Positions 43,398-51,630 of a stretch of DNA of 64,000 nucleotides are shown in pieces. Each line of letters begins with the position of its first letter. The stretch's first letter is position 1. The position numbers and the translations under genes were made by a program. The DNA is from Clostridia bacterium. Lineage in GTDB: Bacteria > Bacillota > Clostridia > Christensenellales > Borkfalkiaceae. The notes under the pieces are model-generated. The model was not told where the DNA came from and searched no databases. It was given only the letters and a program-made list of their open reading frames with translations. The DNA lies in contig JAGATP010000015.1 in assembly GCA_017621155.1 (NCBI GenBank), positions 1 to 64,000 on the forward strand, read 5' to 3'.

Positions 43398-43403
43398 TAT
43401 AAT
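43398..43403 (+). promoter_or_regulatory. Possible -10 element of the fumarate hydratase operon
   Basis: TATAAT at 43398-43403, 23 bp before the start codon and followed by a GGAGGAAA ribosome site. No clear -35 box is present, so an activator may be needed. Confidence 0.45.
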
Positions 43404-43426
43404 AACGGCATACGGAGGAAATCCCC

Positions 43427-44266
43427 ATGAGAACAGTGGATACCAAAGAGATTGAAGCGTGCGTCTATCGCCTTGCCCTCGAAGCAGGGCGGAATTTATC
43501 CCCCTCCTGCCTCAATGCGCTTACCGAAGCGAGAGACAGAGAAACGGGCAGCGCGGCAAGGTTTGCCCTTGACACCGTTTTGCAAAATGCGGAAGTCGCA
43601 AAGCGGGAGACGATGCCCGTCTGCCAGGACACGGGCATGGCGTGCGTCTTTCTCTCCATCGGACAGGAAGTGCACCTTACGGGAAAAAGCCTTTCCGAAG
43701 CCATTCACGAAGGCGTAAGAAGGGCGTATTCGGACGGATGCTTCCGCAAGAGCATCTGCGATCCCTTGACGAGGGTCAACACGGCAGACAACACCCCCGC
43801 CGCCATTCACACTCAAATCGTCCCGGGAGACAAAGTCGAGCTCTCCTTTCTGCCCAAGGGCTTCGGGAGCGAAAATATGAGCAGGCTCTTTATGCTCACT
43901 CCCGCCGCAGGGCGCAAGGGCATCATCGACAGCGTCGTCTCCGCCGTCAAGGAAGCGGGGTCGAAGCCCTGTCCTCCCGTCTACATAGGCGTCGGCATCG
44001 GCGGCTCGTTCGACACCGTCGCGCTCCTCGCCAAAAGGGCGCTTCTGCGCGAAATCGGCACGCGGCATCCGAGGAAGGACGTCGCCTCCATCGAGGAAGA
44101 GCTTCTGACCAAAATTAACGCCCTCGGAATCGGAGCGCAGGGCTTCCACGGCGATACAGCCGCGCTCGGCGTCTCCTGCGAGATCGCCCCTACCCACATC
44201 GCGGGGCTTCCCGTTGCAGTCAACGTCCAATGCCACTGCGTGCGCGTCGCCAAGGAGGTGCTCTGA
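43427..44266 (+). CDS. fumA: Class I fumarate hydratase, alpha subunit
   Basis: A 279-residue Fe-S hydratase alpha subunit. The cluster cysteine Cys66 lies in PVCQDTGMACVF; IGVGIGGSFDTVALLAKRALL and IGAQGFHGDTAALGV are family blocks. It forms the two-subunit fumarase (or L-tartrate dehydratase) with the next gene. The enzyme interconverts fumarate and malate and is oxygen-sensitive. The alpha stop and beta start overlap as TGATG. Confidence 0.93.
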   Translation: MRTVDTKEIEACVYRLALEAGRNLSPSCLNALTEARDRETGSAARFALDTVLQNAEVAKRETMPVCQDTGMACVFLSIGQEVHLTGKSLSEAIHEGVRRAYSDGCFRKSICDPLTRVNTADNTPAAIHTQIVPGDKVELSFLPKGFGSENMSRLFMLTPAAGRKGIIDSVVSAVKEAGSKPCPPVYIGVGIGGSFDTVALLAKRALLREIGTRHPRKDVASIEEELLTKINALGIGAQGFHGDTAALGVSCEIAPTHIAGLPVAVNVQCHCVRVAKEVL

Positions 44267-44775
44267 TGAAACGGCTTACCCTTCCCCTTTCGAAAGAGAC
44301 GATCGCCTCTCTGCATGCGGGAGATTCCGTTCTCCTTTCGGGAGAGATTTACACCGCGCGCGACTGCGCGCACAAGCGCATCGTCGCAGGGCTCGATTGC
44401 CTTCCCTTCCCCCTCGAAAACGAAATTATCTACTATGCAGGCCCTTGCCCTGCGCCCGAAGGAAAAGCCTGCGGCTCGTGCGGGCCGACGACCTCCGCGC
44501 GCATGAATTCCTTTGCCCCCACCCTCCTCGATCATGGACTCGGCGGCATGATCGGCAAGGGAGAGATGAGCGAAGAAGTGATAAAAGCGCTCGTCCGCAA
44601 CCAAAAGGTTTACTTTGCCGCCATCGGCGGCGCGGGTGCGATTTACGGAAACGCCGTCGAACAGTCGACGTGCGTCGCCTATCCCGACCTCCTGAGCGAA
44701 GCCGTCTATCGCCTGCGCATTAAGGACTTCCCCCTCATCGTCGCCATCGACTCCTACGGAAAAACGGTCTATTGA
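44266..44775 (+). CDS. fumB: Class I fumarate hydratase, beta subunit
   Basis: A 169-residue C-terminal-type subunit. LSGEIYTARDCAHKRI, IYYAGPCPAPEG, GPTTSARMNSF and GKGEM match the beta fold of class I fumarases. The start at 44266 overlaps the alpha stop codon. Tartrate dehydratase beta subunits are very similar, so the substrate is assigned by commonness, not proof. A strong bidirectional terminator follows. Confidence 0.93.
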   Translation: MKRLTLPLSKETIASLHAGDSVLLSGEIYTARDCAHKRIVAGLDCLPFPLENEIIYYAGPCPAPEGKACGSCGPTTSARMNSFAPTLLDHGLGGMIGKGEMSEEVIKALVRNQKVYFAAIGGAGAIYGNAVEQSTCVAYPDLLSEAVYRLRIKDFPLIVAIDSYGKTVY

Positions 44776-44796
44776 CCCTTCCTCTTACGATCAAAA

Positions 44797-44826
44797 GCGC
44801 CCCAAAAGCATTGGCTTTTGGGGCGC
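44797..44826. terminator. Bidirectional terminator after the fumarase genes
   Basis: GCGCCCCAAAAGC/GCTTTTGGGGCGC, 13 bp, loop ATTG; convergent genes on both sides. Confidence 0.85.
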
Positions 44827-44864
44827 TCGTCTCTTTATCGGCGAAAAATACCTTCTCGCTTTTT

Positions 44865-46031
44865 CTATTCCATAGTTACAAATCCACTCTCCACGGTAAT
44901 CACACAAAAATGATCGGGATAGCGCTTTGCCACTTCCTCGCGAATTCTCTTTTTGAGCTCTCCCTCATCGATCTTGCCGCCCGCAGGCACGACGAGATCA
45001 AAGACGAGATTCGTCCTGTTTTTCCCGGGAACCATGCGCAAATCGTGAAAGCGATAGCGCTTGTCGATGCCCTCGATGATGGTTTCGAGGGCGTCTTTGA
45101 CCTCGGTGAGGTGCGGATCGTCCGTGACGACGGGGTCGAGGTGAAGCACCATGCGATACCCGTCCTTTAAAAAATCCCGCTCGATGTTGTCCAGAATCTC
45201 ATGCGATTCGAAAATATCCGCCTTGTAGGACATTTCCACGTGGGCGGAGGCGAACTGCCTGCCCGGGCCGTAATCGTGCACCATCAAGTCGTGCATGCCG
45301 AGCACGCCGTCGTAGCTCATGATTTTTTTCTCGATCAGGCGGACGACCTCGGGATCGGGCGCTCTTCCGAGCAGCGGATCGACGGTATCCTTGACGAGCC
45401 CCACGCCGCTCAAGAGAATGAAGAGCGCGACGGCAATTCCCATCCAACCGTCGAGGTTGAGGGAGGTAAAATGGGAGATAATCGCGGCAAGCAAGACCGC
45501 CGTCGTGGAAATCACGTCGTTTCGGCTGTCGGCAGAGGTCGCAAGGAGCGCGCCCGACGAAATTTTCTTGCCCATGCGGTAATTGAAGAACATCATCCAG
45601 AACTTAAGGAGAATGGAGAGGACGAGCACAATCACAACCCAAAGGGAGAAATCCACCTCGACGGGGTGCAGAATCTTATCGAGAGAGGACAGAAAGAGCT
45701 CTACGCCCACCACGAGGACGAAGAGAGCGACGAAGAGCCCCGAAAGGTATTCGTACCGCGCATGCCCGTAAGGGTGTTCCTGATCGGCGGGACGGCTCGC
45801 CATTTTAAAGCCCAAGAGCGAAATGACGCTTGAAGAGGCGTCCGAAAGGTTGTTGAAGGCATCCGCCTGGATGGAAACGCTGCCCGAAAGAAGTCCGATC
45901 GTAACCTTTCCCGCAAACAAAAGAAGGTTGCAAAAAATGCCCACGATGCCCGAAAGCTTGCCGTAGGCGTTGCGGACGGTGGGATTTTCCACGTCACGAT
46001 AATTTTTGATAAACAGTTTTGCGAGCAGCAT
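44865..46031 (-). CDS. Cation diffusion facilitator transporter
   Basis: A 388-residue CDF protein that exports divalent metals in exchange for protons. Six membrane helices occupy ~20-220. Metal-site motifs are DAFNNLSDASSSV (helix 2) and SADSRNDVISTT (helix 5). The C-terminal cytoplasmic metal-sensing domain includes VHDYGPGRQFASAHVEM. The start at 46031 gives the usual MLLAKLFIKNYRD N-terminus with GAGG eight bases upstream; an in-frame ATG at 46082 would add 17 residues. Metal specificity is not assigned. Confidence 0.93.
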   Translation of the reverse strand: MLLAKLFIKNYRDVENPTVRNAYGKLSGIVGIFCNLLLFAGKVTIGLLSGSVSIQADAFNNLSDASSSVISLLGFKMASRPADQEHPYGHARYEYLSGLFVALFVLVVGVELFLSSLDKILHPVEVDFSLWVVIVLVLSILLKFWMMFFNYRMGKKISSGALLATSADSRNDVISTTAVLLAAIISHFTSLNLDGWMGIAVALFILLSGVGLVKDTVDPLLGRAPDPEVVRLIEKKIMSYDGVLGMHDLMVHDYGPGRQFASAHVEMSYKADIFESHEILDNIERDFLKDGYRMVLHLDPVVTDDPHLTEVKDALETIIEGIDKRYRFHDLRMVPGKNRTNLVFDLVVPAGGKIDEGELKKRIREEVAKRYPDHFCVITVESGFVTME

Positions 46032-46111
46032 CTCCCGTACCTCATTTCGAGCGGATAAATCCGCCCTCGAATGATTTTTCATATACTCTTATTCTATTTC
46101 TATGTACTGTC

Positions 46112-46140
46112 ATTATACCCCTCTTTTTTCCCTTTGTCAA
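46112..46140 (-). promoter_or_regulatory. Consensus promoter of the CDF transporter
   Basis: TTGACA (46135-46140), 17-bp spacer, TATAAT (46112-46117), minus strand. Confidence 0.85.
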
Positions 46141-46180
46141 TCCGAATGAGGAGAAAACTCTTTCTCTCCGATCCAAAAAT

Positions 46181-46254
46181 GGGGCAGTCGCAAGCTTTTC
46201 CTAACTTGCGACTGCCCCTTGCTTTTCAGGGGCGGCGCGAAATCGCGCCGCCCC
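46181..46254. repeat. Pair of GC-rich palindromes
   Basis: First stem GGGGCAGTCGCAAG (46181-46194) with 46205-46218; second stem GGGGCGGCGCGA (46229-46240) with 46243-46254. They lie after the M18 aminopeptidase gene and could terminate it. The first is related to the palindrome at 31025, the second to the one at 3373. Confidence 0.8.
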
Positions 46255-46268
46255 TGATTTTATAAAAA

Positions 46269-47639
46269 TTATCCCTTGATAAACGCCTTGAAGGCGAGCG
46301 CAGTGGCGTACAAGTCCGCCTTGGAAATCGCTTCGAAGGGGGAGTGCATGGAGATGACGGGAACGCCCAGATCGACGGTGTCGATGTTGAGCTTGGCGAT
46401 GAATTTCGCAACCGTTCCGCCACCGCCCTGATCGACCTTCCCGAGCTCTCCGATCTGCCAGGTAACGCCGCTCTCTGCGAAAATCGAGCGAATCTCCTGC
46501 ATGTATTCGGCGTGCGCGTCGCTCGAGCCGGACTTTCCCCTCGAGCCCGTGAACTTGGAAATTCCCGCCCCGCAGGAGAGCTTGGTCGAATTGTTCTTTT
46601 CGCAGACGTCTGCAAAATTGGGATCGTAAGCCACCGTCACGTCGGCGGAAATGCACTTGGAATGCGCTCTCATCTCCGCTTCGTTGACGTTGAGGCTCTT
46701 TGCAACTTCCTTCAAAAGGTCGGGGAAGAGCTCCGTCTGCATGCCCGTCGTTCCCTCGCTGCCGATCTCCTCTTTGTCGGCAAAGACGACGAATACGGTA
46801 TGTACGCAGTCCTCGTTTTCCATGAGGGCGGTATACTGCGGATAAGCGCACACCCTGTCGTCATGCCCGTAGCCGCCGAGAAGCGCCCGATCAAACCCGA
46901 TGTCCCGCGCCTTGTAGGCGGGAACGGCACAAAGCTCCGCGCAGAGGAAGTCTTCTTCGACGATGCCGTACTTTTCATTCAAAATTTCGAGAACGGCATA
47001 CGAGAATTTGTCCTTTTCCGCCGTTTCGGAAGGAGTAATGCCCACCCAAATATTGAGAGACTCTCCCTCGATGGCTTCCGCAAGGGGCTTTTTCATCTGA
47101 TTTGCGGCAAGGTGAGGTAGAAGATCGCTGACGTAGAAAACGGGGTCAGCTTCCTCTTCGCCGATCTTCACTTCAAGCTTCGTCCCGTCCGCAAGGTGAA
47201 CGACGCCGTGCAGGGCGAGCGGAATAGTCGTCCACTGATACTTCTTGATGCCGCCGTAGTAATGCGTCTTGAAAAAGGCGATTTCGTCCCTTTCGTAGAG
47301 CGGATTTTGCTTTAAATCGAGCCTCGGAGAGTCGATGTGCGCAGCCATGACGCGCACGCCGTTCTTCCCCGCATCCTCCGTGCCGATACGGAAGAGGATA
47401 AGGCTCTTGTTGCGGTTGTTGACGTATTTTTTGTCTCCCGCCCGCAACGCTTCGCCGAAGGTATACGGGGTATATCCCTTCTCCTCCACCCGTTCCACGA
47501 GGTAAGAAACCGCCTCGCGCTCCGTCTTCGCGTTGTCGAGAAAGTGTTTGTATCCTTCCGCATACGCGTTGACCTTCGCTCTCTCTTCCTTTGACATCGT
47601 CTCGTACAAATTCTTCTTTTGGTACTGTAAAGTTCCCAT
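46269..47639 (-). CDS. M18-family aminopeptidase 1
   Basis: A 456-residue M18 zinc aminopeptidase (ApeA-like). Metal and active-site motifs: AAHIDSPRLDLKQNP, VFADKEEIGSEG, GYGHDDRVCAYPQY and the C-terminal SMHSPFEAISKADL. M18 enzymes form large dodecamers and remove N-terminal acidic or neutral residues in the cytoplasm. Its promoter (47666-47694) overlaps the end of the upstream DeoC-like gene, so it can be expressed alone. Palindromes at 46181-46254 follow. Confidence 0.95.
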   Translation of the reverse strand: MGTLQYQKKNLYETMSKEERAKVNAYAEGYKHFLDNAKTEREAVSYLVERVEEKGYTPYTFGEALRAGDKKYVNNRNKSLILFRIGTEDAGKNGVRVMAAHIDSPRLDLKQNPLYERDEIAFFKTHYYGGIKKYQWTTIPLALHGVVHLADGTKLEVKIGEEEADPVFYVSDLLPHLAANQMKKPLAEAIEGESLNIWVGITPSETAEKDKFSYAVLEILNEKYGIVEEDFLCAELCAVPAYKARDIGFDRALLGGYGHDDRVCAYPQYTALMENEDCVHTVFVVFADKEEIGSEGTTGMQTELFPDLLKEVAKSLNVNEAEMRAHSKCISADVTVAYDPNFADVCEKNNSTKLSCGAGISKFTGSRGKSGSSDAHAEYMQEIRSIFAESGVTWQIGELGKVDQGGGGTVAKFIAKLNIDTVDLGVPVISMHSPFEAISKADLYATALAFKAFIKG

Positions 47640-47665
47640 GAGAAACTCCTTTTGTTTTTTCTCTT

Positions 47666-47694
47666 ATTATATCACGAAGAAGGCGCGCCGTCAA
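47666..47694 (-). promoter_or_regulatory. Promoter of the M18 aminopeptidase gene
   Basis: TTGACG (47689-47694), 17-bp spacer, TATAAT (47666-47671), the -35 lying inside the preceding coding region. Confidence 0.75.
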
Positions 47695-48367
47695 CGGATT
47701 GCGCGGCTGATTCGAACACTTCGGGGCGATTCGCCTCGTCGAACAGCTCCCTTGCCACCCGTTTATAGTCCGTCGTCGCCACCCGATCGACGCCGCCTTC
47801 GAAGAGCCTTCGAACTTCGAGACTGCCGACCGCCCCCTCCACGGTGAGCGTTCCCCCGCCGAGCAGTTTTGCCGATTCGAGCTTTTCCTCCTCGATATCC
47901 GTGACGATGGGAAGCCCCGCAAGGCAAGCCTTGTCCCGAATGCGGGAGGGATCTTCGATGCGGAAGGAAATGCGCTTCCCCCTCGATGCCTTTTTCAGGC
48001 GTTTGACTTCCTTTTTGACCTCTTTTCCCCCGGCAAGGGTCATGATGACTTCGTCCGCACCGTTTTTGAACGCCTGCCGCACCGCCGTCACCTTCGTCTT
48101 CAAATCGGAATTGACCTCTTCCGCCACGCAGATGACGGGAAGCGCCGCCCTCTCCCGCGCGCGGGCGACTTGCAGGGGATTGACGCGCACAAACCCAAAT
48201 CCCCCGTCCTTGCAAGCCTTCACGGCGGAAGCCGTATCTTCAGGCGAAAGCCCCGTCAGATCGCACTCTACCTTCAAAAGAAGTTTGCAAACTTCCGTAA
48301 TCCTCTTTTGCCGTTTGAACTCGGCGAACTCTGCCGCCTCTCCCCTTGAAATGATGATTTCTTCCAT
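47672..48367 (-). CDS. DeoC-like TIM-barrel protein, uncertain function
   Basis: A 231-residue protein with the strand-helix rhythm of deoxyribose-phosphate aldolase: LLLKVECDLTG, GFGFVRVNP, LPVICVAEEVNSDLKTKVTAV, GADEVIMTLAGG, KRISFRIEDP, LPIVTDIEEE. A lysine expected to form the Schiff base is not clearly placed, so it may be a degenerate member. The start at 48367 (MEEIIISRGEA) has no good ribosome site; an upstream TTG at 48415 is the alternative. It lies upstream of the M18 aminopeptidase gene, which has its own promoter. Confidence 0.6.
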   Translation of the reverse strand: MEEIIISRGEAAEFAEFKRQKRITEVCKLLLKVECDLTGLSPEDTASAVKACKDGGFGFVRVNPLQVARARERAALPVICVAEEVNSDLKTKVTAVRQAFKNGADEVIMTLAGGKEVKKEVKRLKKASRGKRISFRIEDPSRIRDKACLAGLPIVTDIEEEKLESAKLLGGGTLTVEGAVGSLEVRRLFEGGVDRVATTDYKRVARELFDEANRPEVFESAAQSVDGAPSS

Positions 48368-48448
48368 GCAAAGAGTATCCGCCCCATTCTCCCCTTTTAT
48401 ACGGCAAAAAGCCAAATTTTTCCACTTTGCCCGTGCTACAATGCGGCT

Positions 48449-48676
48449 ATGGCAATTTTAGGAGCTGTCTCCCTTCTCGTTCTCTTTTTCCTCTGTTACG
48501 CCTTTTCGAGGCTGTACTATTCCTCTAAGCCCCTTCCCCCTCGTCGGGAAGAGCCTCCTCCTCCCCCTCCGCCCGAGCCAAAGCCGCCCGAGACGGTCTA
48601 TTACATCGTGGAAAAAAAGTCCAAGCGCCCCAAGCAGTCCTTTTCCGAGCCCAAAGAGATCAACTTTAAAAAGTAG
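48449..48676 (+). CDS. Small membrane protein with proline-rich tail
   Basis: A 75-residue protein: one membrane helix (~2-22, ILGAVSLLVLFFLCYAF), then a proline-rich segment (REEPPPPPPPEPKPPE) and a basic C-terminus. The family is not recognised. A TACAAT box ends only 7 bp before the ATG and no Shine-Dalgarno site is present, so it may be read from a leaderless message. It diverges from the DeoC-like gene. Confidence 0.65.
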   Translation: MAILGAVSLLVLFFLCYAFSRLYYSSKPLPPRREEPPPPPPPEPKPPETVYYIVEKKSKRPKQSFSEPKEINFKK

Positions 48677-48727
48677 CTTCTAAGGCGATTCCGACTCTTT
48701 TCCCCTTCGTTTCCGTTTGACAAAACA

Positions 48728-48748
48728 CCCCTGCGCGGTGCGCAGGGG
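48728..48748 (-). terminator. Terminator of the yqfC-era operon
   Basis: CCCCTGCGC/GCGCAGGGG, followed by TGTTTTG on the minus strand. Confidence 0.75.
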
Positions 48749-48773
48749 TAGACTGTTTTATAAAAGACTTTTT

Positions 48774-49670
48774 TCAGCTGAGCGGGTCTTCGTCGTAGCC
48801 GAACTCTCGGATGAGCTTTTGCTTGTCCCGCCAATCCTCTTTCACCTTGACGTAGGTCGTCAGAAAAACCTTGGCGTCGAGGAACTTTTCCATGTCCTGA
48901 CGGGCAAAGGAAGAGACCTCTTTGAGGGCTTTTCCCTGCTTGCCGATGAGAATCGCCTTGTGATTTTGCTTTTCGCACACGATATCGAGATCAATATCGT
49001 AGAGGTTGCCCGTCTCTCTCTTTTGGAACTTCGTGACGATGACGGCGACGCCGTGGGGAATTTCCTTGTCGTATTTGAGGAGGATTTTTTCCCGCATGAG
49101 CTCCCCGATCATGAACTTTTCGCTCTTGTCCGAAACGATGTCCTCTTCAAAGAACTTGTCCCCTTCGGGAAGCAAGGAGGCAATCTCCCGTTCCAAGTCC
49201 TTCACGTTGCGATACCTTCTCGCGGAAACGGGAAAGACGTCCTTGTCCACCCCGCCCTCGGCGATTTTCGCCACCTCTAAAGGAATGTTCTCCTTGGGCA
49301 TAATATCTATCTTCGTGAAGGCGATGAGCATGGGGATTCCCAAAGAAGAATACTTTTTCATGAGGGACACGTCGTCCTCCCGGACGCCCATATGTCCGTC
49401 TATGACGTATAAAATGAGATCGACGTCTCTTGCGCTCGTCTCCGTCGTCTTCATCATGACGTCGGTAAGGACGTTGCGCGCCCTGTAAATGCCCGGCGTA
49501 TCGACGAAGACGATCTGATACTCCTCTCTCGTCAAAACGCCCAGAATGCGATCGCGCGTGGTCTGCGGCTTGGGAGAGACGATGGCGACCTTCTCCCCGA
49601 CCATGACGTTAATTAAAGTGCTCTTTCCTGCGTTTGCCTTGCCGATGACGGCAACCGTTCCCGCTCTCAT
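48774..49670 (-). CDS. era: GTPase Era
   Basis: A 298-residue GTPase that binds the 3' end of 16S rRNA during 30S assembly. G1 GKANAGKSTL, the switch region TRDRILGVL, G3 DTPGIYRARN and G4 FTKIDIM are present. The C-terminal KH domain carries VTKFQKRETGNLYDIDLDIV and GKQGKALKEV. It is the last gene of the conserved yqfC-yqfD-phoH-HD-ybeY-era operon; the start overlaps ybeY by 4 bp. Confidence 0.98.
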   Translation of the reverse strand: MRAGTVAVIGKANAGKSTLINVMVGEKVAIVSPKPQTTRDRILGVLTREEYQIVFVDTPGIYRARNVLTDVMMKTTETSARDVDLILYVIDGHMGVREDDVSLMKKYSSLGIPMLIAFTKIDIMPKENIPLEVAKIAEGGVDKDVFPVSARRYRNVKDLEREIASLLPEGDKFFEEDIVSDKSEKFMIGELMREKILLKYDKEIPHGVAVIVTKFQKRETGNLYDIDLDIVCEKQNHKAILIGKQGKALKEVSSFARQDMEKFLDAKVFLTTYVKVKEDWRDKQKLIREFGYDEDPLS

Positions 49671-50125
49671 CTCGTCAGCCCTACCTTTGTGAGAATTTCC
49701 TCTTCCTTTTCCCGCATTTCCGCCTTGTCCTCGTCCGTCATGTGATCGTAACCAAACAGATGCATGACGCCGTGCACGATGAGATAGGCAAGCTCCCGTT
49801 CATAGGAATGCCCGTACTCCTCCGCCTGCTCTCTTGCGCGCTGCTCGCAGATCATGATCGACCCCAAGAAGAGATTGCCCTCTTCGTCGATTTCGAAAGG
49901 GTGCTCCCCTTTGAAAAGGGGCTTCCCCTTGATTCCGTCCAGCGTGGGGAAGGAGAGGACGTCCGTCACGGCGTCGATTCCGCGCTGCGCAAGGTTGGTG
50001 GTGCGAATTTCCTCCTCGTCGGCAAAGACGAGCTCTGCGGCAAGGTCGACGTCGCTTTCGACAAAGTTTTTGAGTGCATGTTCGAGATCGGGAAACGCCC
50101 GATCACTGTAAATATGGTAGTTCAT
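49667..50125 (-). CDS. ybeY: rRNA maturation endoribonuclease YbeY
   Basis: A 152-residue metal-dependent RNase. The zinc triad is His118, His122 and His128 in HGVMHLFGYDH; RGIDAVTDVLSFP is the other signature. It acts in 16S rRNA 3' end maturation and quality control. It overlaps both neighbours by 4 bp. Confidence 0.97.
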   Translation of the reverse strand: MNYHIYSDRAFPDLEHALKNFVESDVDLAAELVFADEEEIRTTNLAQRGIDAVTDVLSFPTLDGIKGKPLFKGEHPFEIDEEGNLFLGSIMICEQRAREQAEEYGHSYERELAYLIVHGVMHLFGYDHMTDEDKAEMREKEEEILTKVGLTR

Positions 50126-51630
50126 ATGCGATCCTTTGTTTCGATTTTTCCCTCTCGCCCGAATTTAATGGCGGGATAATTGACTCTGTGATGATAGACG
50201 CCCGTCAAAGAGGCGACGATCGTCTTGCGGATGGTGTCCAAATCCTTCATCGTAATGTCACAGTCGGAGAACTGATTGAGATCGACCCTTTCCTCGATGA
50301 TCTCGCGCACGACCTTTTCCACGTTGTCTACCGTGCGGTTGACGAGCGCGCGGGAGGCGGCTTCGGCAGCGTCTACGATCATGATGATGGCGGCGATTTT
50401 GCTCTTGGGTTTGGGGCCGGGATAGGAATAATCCTCGATGCGGACTTCGCCGTCCGTCATGCGCTTTGCCTTGTAGTAAAAGTATTTGATGGGCAGCGTG
50501 CCGTGGTGCTGCTGGGCGACGTCGGCAAACAGTTCGGGCAGGCGATGCGCCAATATGAGGTCATGCCCCTCTTTGGTATGCGAACGAATGATGTCGACGG
50601 AAAGCTCGGGAGACAGTTCGTCATGGACGTTGTAGCCCGATTGGTTTTCGGTAAAGCATTCGGGCTTGGAAAGCTTGCCCATATCGTGATAGAGCGCCGC
50701 GGCACGGGCAAGTTCGACATTTTCGCCGAGGGCGGATGCGCACATTTCGGCGATCTGCGCCACGACCATGCAGTGCGAAAACGTACCGGGGGCTTCCTCT
50801 TTGAGCTTGATCATGAGCTTGGCGTCCGACGTGGTGAGTTCGCGCACGCGGAACACCGTTAAAATGTTGAAAATCCCCTCGAAGATCGGCAAAAACGCGA
50901 TGAAGAAGATGGTGGAAGAAAGTCCGCCGATGACGCCGAAGCCGAGGAAAATTCCGAGATCCTTGGAAAGGAAATCGAGCTGTCCCATTTCAAGGAGCAA
51001 GATGACCACGAGGACGGGAATGGTGATGGGAATGCTTAAAACGACGATGGAAATCCTCGTCTTAATCCTGCTCCCGAAATAAATCGCAAGCAATCCCGCC
51101 GTAACGGAAACGATGAGGGCGGAATAGACGGCGCTGTTCGCCATAATCCCCGTTCCCCCGATTCCGTCGGGCGTATAGTTGGTATAAGTATCGATGACGA
51201 AGAGCAAAATCCCGAAGATGAAATTCCAGAAAATCGCCTCGCGCTTGGAAAAGAGCAAGAGGCAAAGAAGCGCCATGAGCGCCGCGGGGCGGGCGTAGAT
51301 GTGGATTGCCTGTCCCATAAAGCAGGAGAGGGCGATGCATAGATCGAGCACGCAGAACATGGCGGTGATCATCTTCGGCGATTGCATCCGATCCCTGTGT
51401 TCGGAAAAATAATACCCGTAAACCGCGATGAACAAGAGGAGAATGCAGAGAATCATATAGAGGAGAATGTTTAAATTCTTCTCGATGTACTCCAGCCAAT
51501 GATCGGGGTCGTAATAGATCATGAAGAGGAAGATGATTGCGAGCAAAATGACGTAGTGCAGGAAAAAGAGCCCCGCACTGCTTGCAATCAGCTTCTTTTT
51601 TGAGGATTTCTCTCCGTTTTTTCCTTTCAT
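50122..51630 (-). CDS. 7TM-HD phosphodiesterase, short PgpH/YqfF-like form
   Basis: A 502-residue protein. Seven to eight membrane helices occupy ~15-265 and a cytoplasmic HD domain follows, with His286 (FSHCMVV), His315-Asp316 (YHDMGKL), a later RSHTKEG and a final IVDAAEAASRAL. PgpH/YqfF proteins degrade c-di-AMP. Most are 700-900 residues long because of an extracellular sensor domain at the N-terminus. Here that domain is missing and the protein starts at the membrane region. The position between phoH and ybeY is the classical one. Confidence 0.88.
   Translation of the reverse strand: MKGKNGEKSSKKKLIASSAGLFFLHYVILLAIIFLFMIYYDPDHWLEYIEKNLNILLYMILCILLLFIAVYGYYFSEHRDRMQSPKMITAMFCVLDLCIALSCFMGQAIHIYARPAALMALLCLLLFSKREAIFWNFIFGILLFVIDTYTNYTPDGIGGTGIMANSAVYSALIVSVTAGLLAIYFGSRIKTRISIVVLSIPITIPVLVVILLLEMGQLDFLSKDLGIFLGFGVIGGLSSTIFFIAFLPIFEGIFNILTVFRVRELTTSDAKLMIKLKEEAPGTFSHCMVVAQIAEMCASALGENVELARAAALYHDMGKLSKPECFTENQSGYNVHDELSPELSVDIIRSHTKEGHDLILAHRLPELFADVAQQHHGTLPIKYFYYKAKRMTDGEVRIEDYSYPGPKPKSKIAAIIMIVDAAEAASRALVNRTVDNVEKVVREIIEERVDLNQFSDCDITMKDLDTIRKTIVASLTGVYHHRVNYPAIKFGREGKIETKDRI

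Noticed and set aside
43427..44775. L-tartrate dehydratase rather than fumarase
   Set aside because: Sequence by eye cannot separate them, but no tartrate transporter or regulator is near; fumarase is the more common function.
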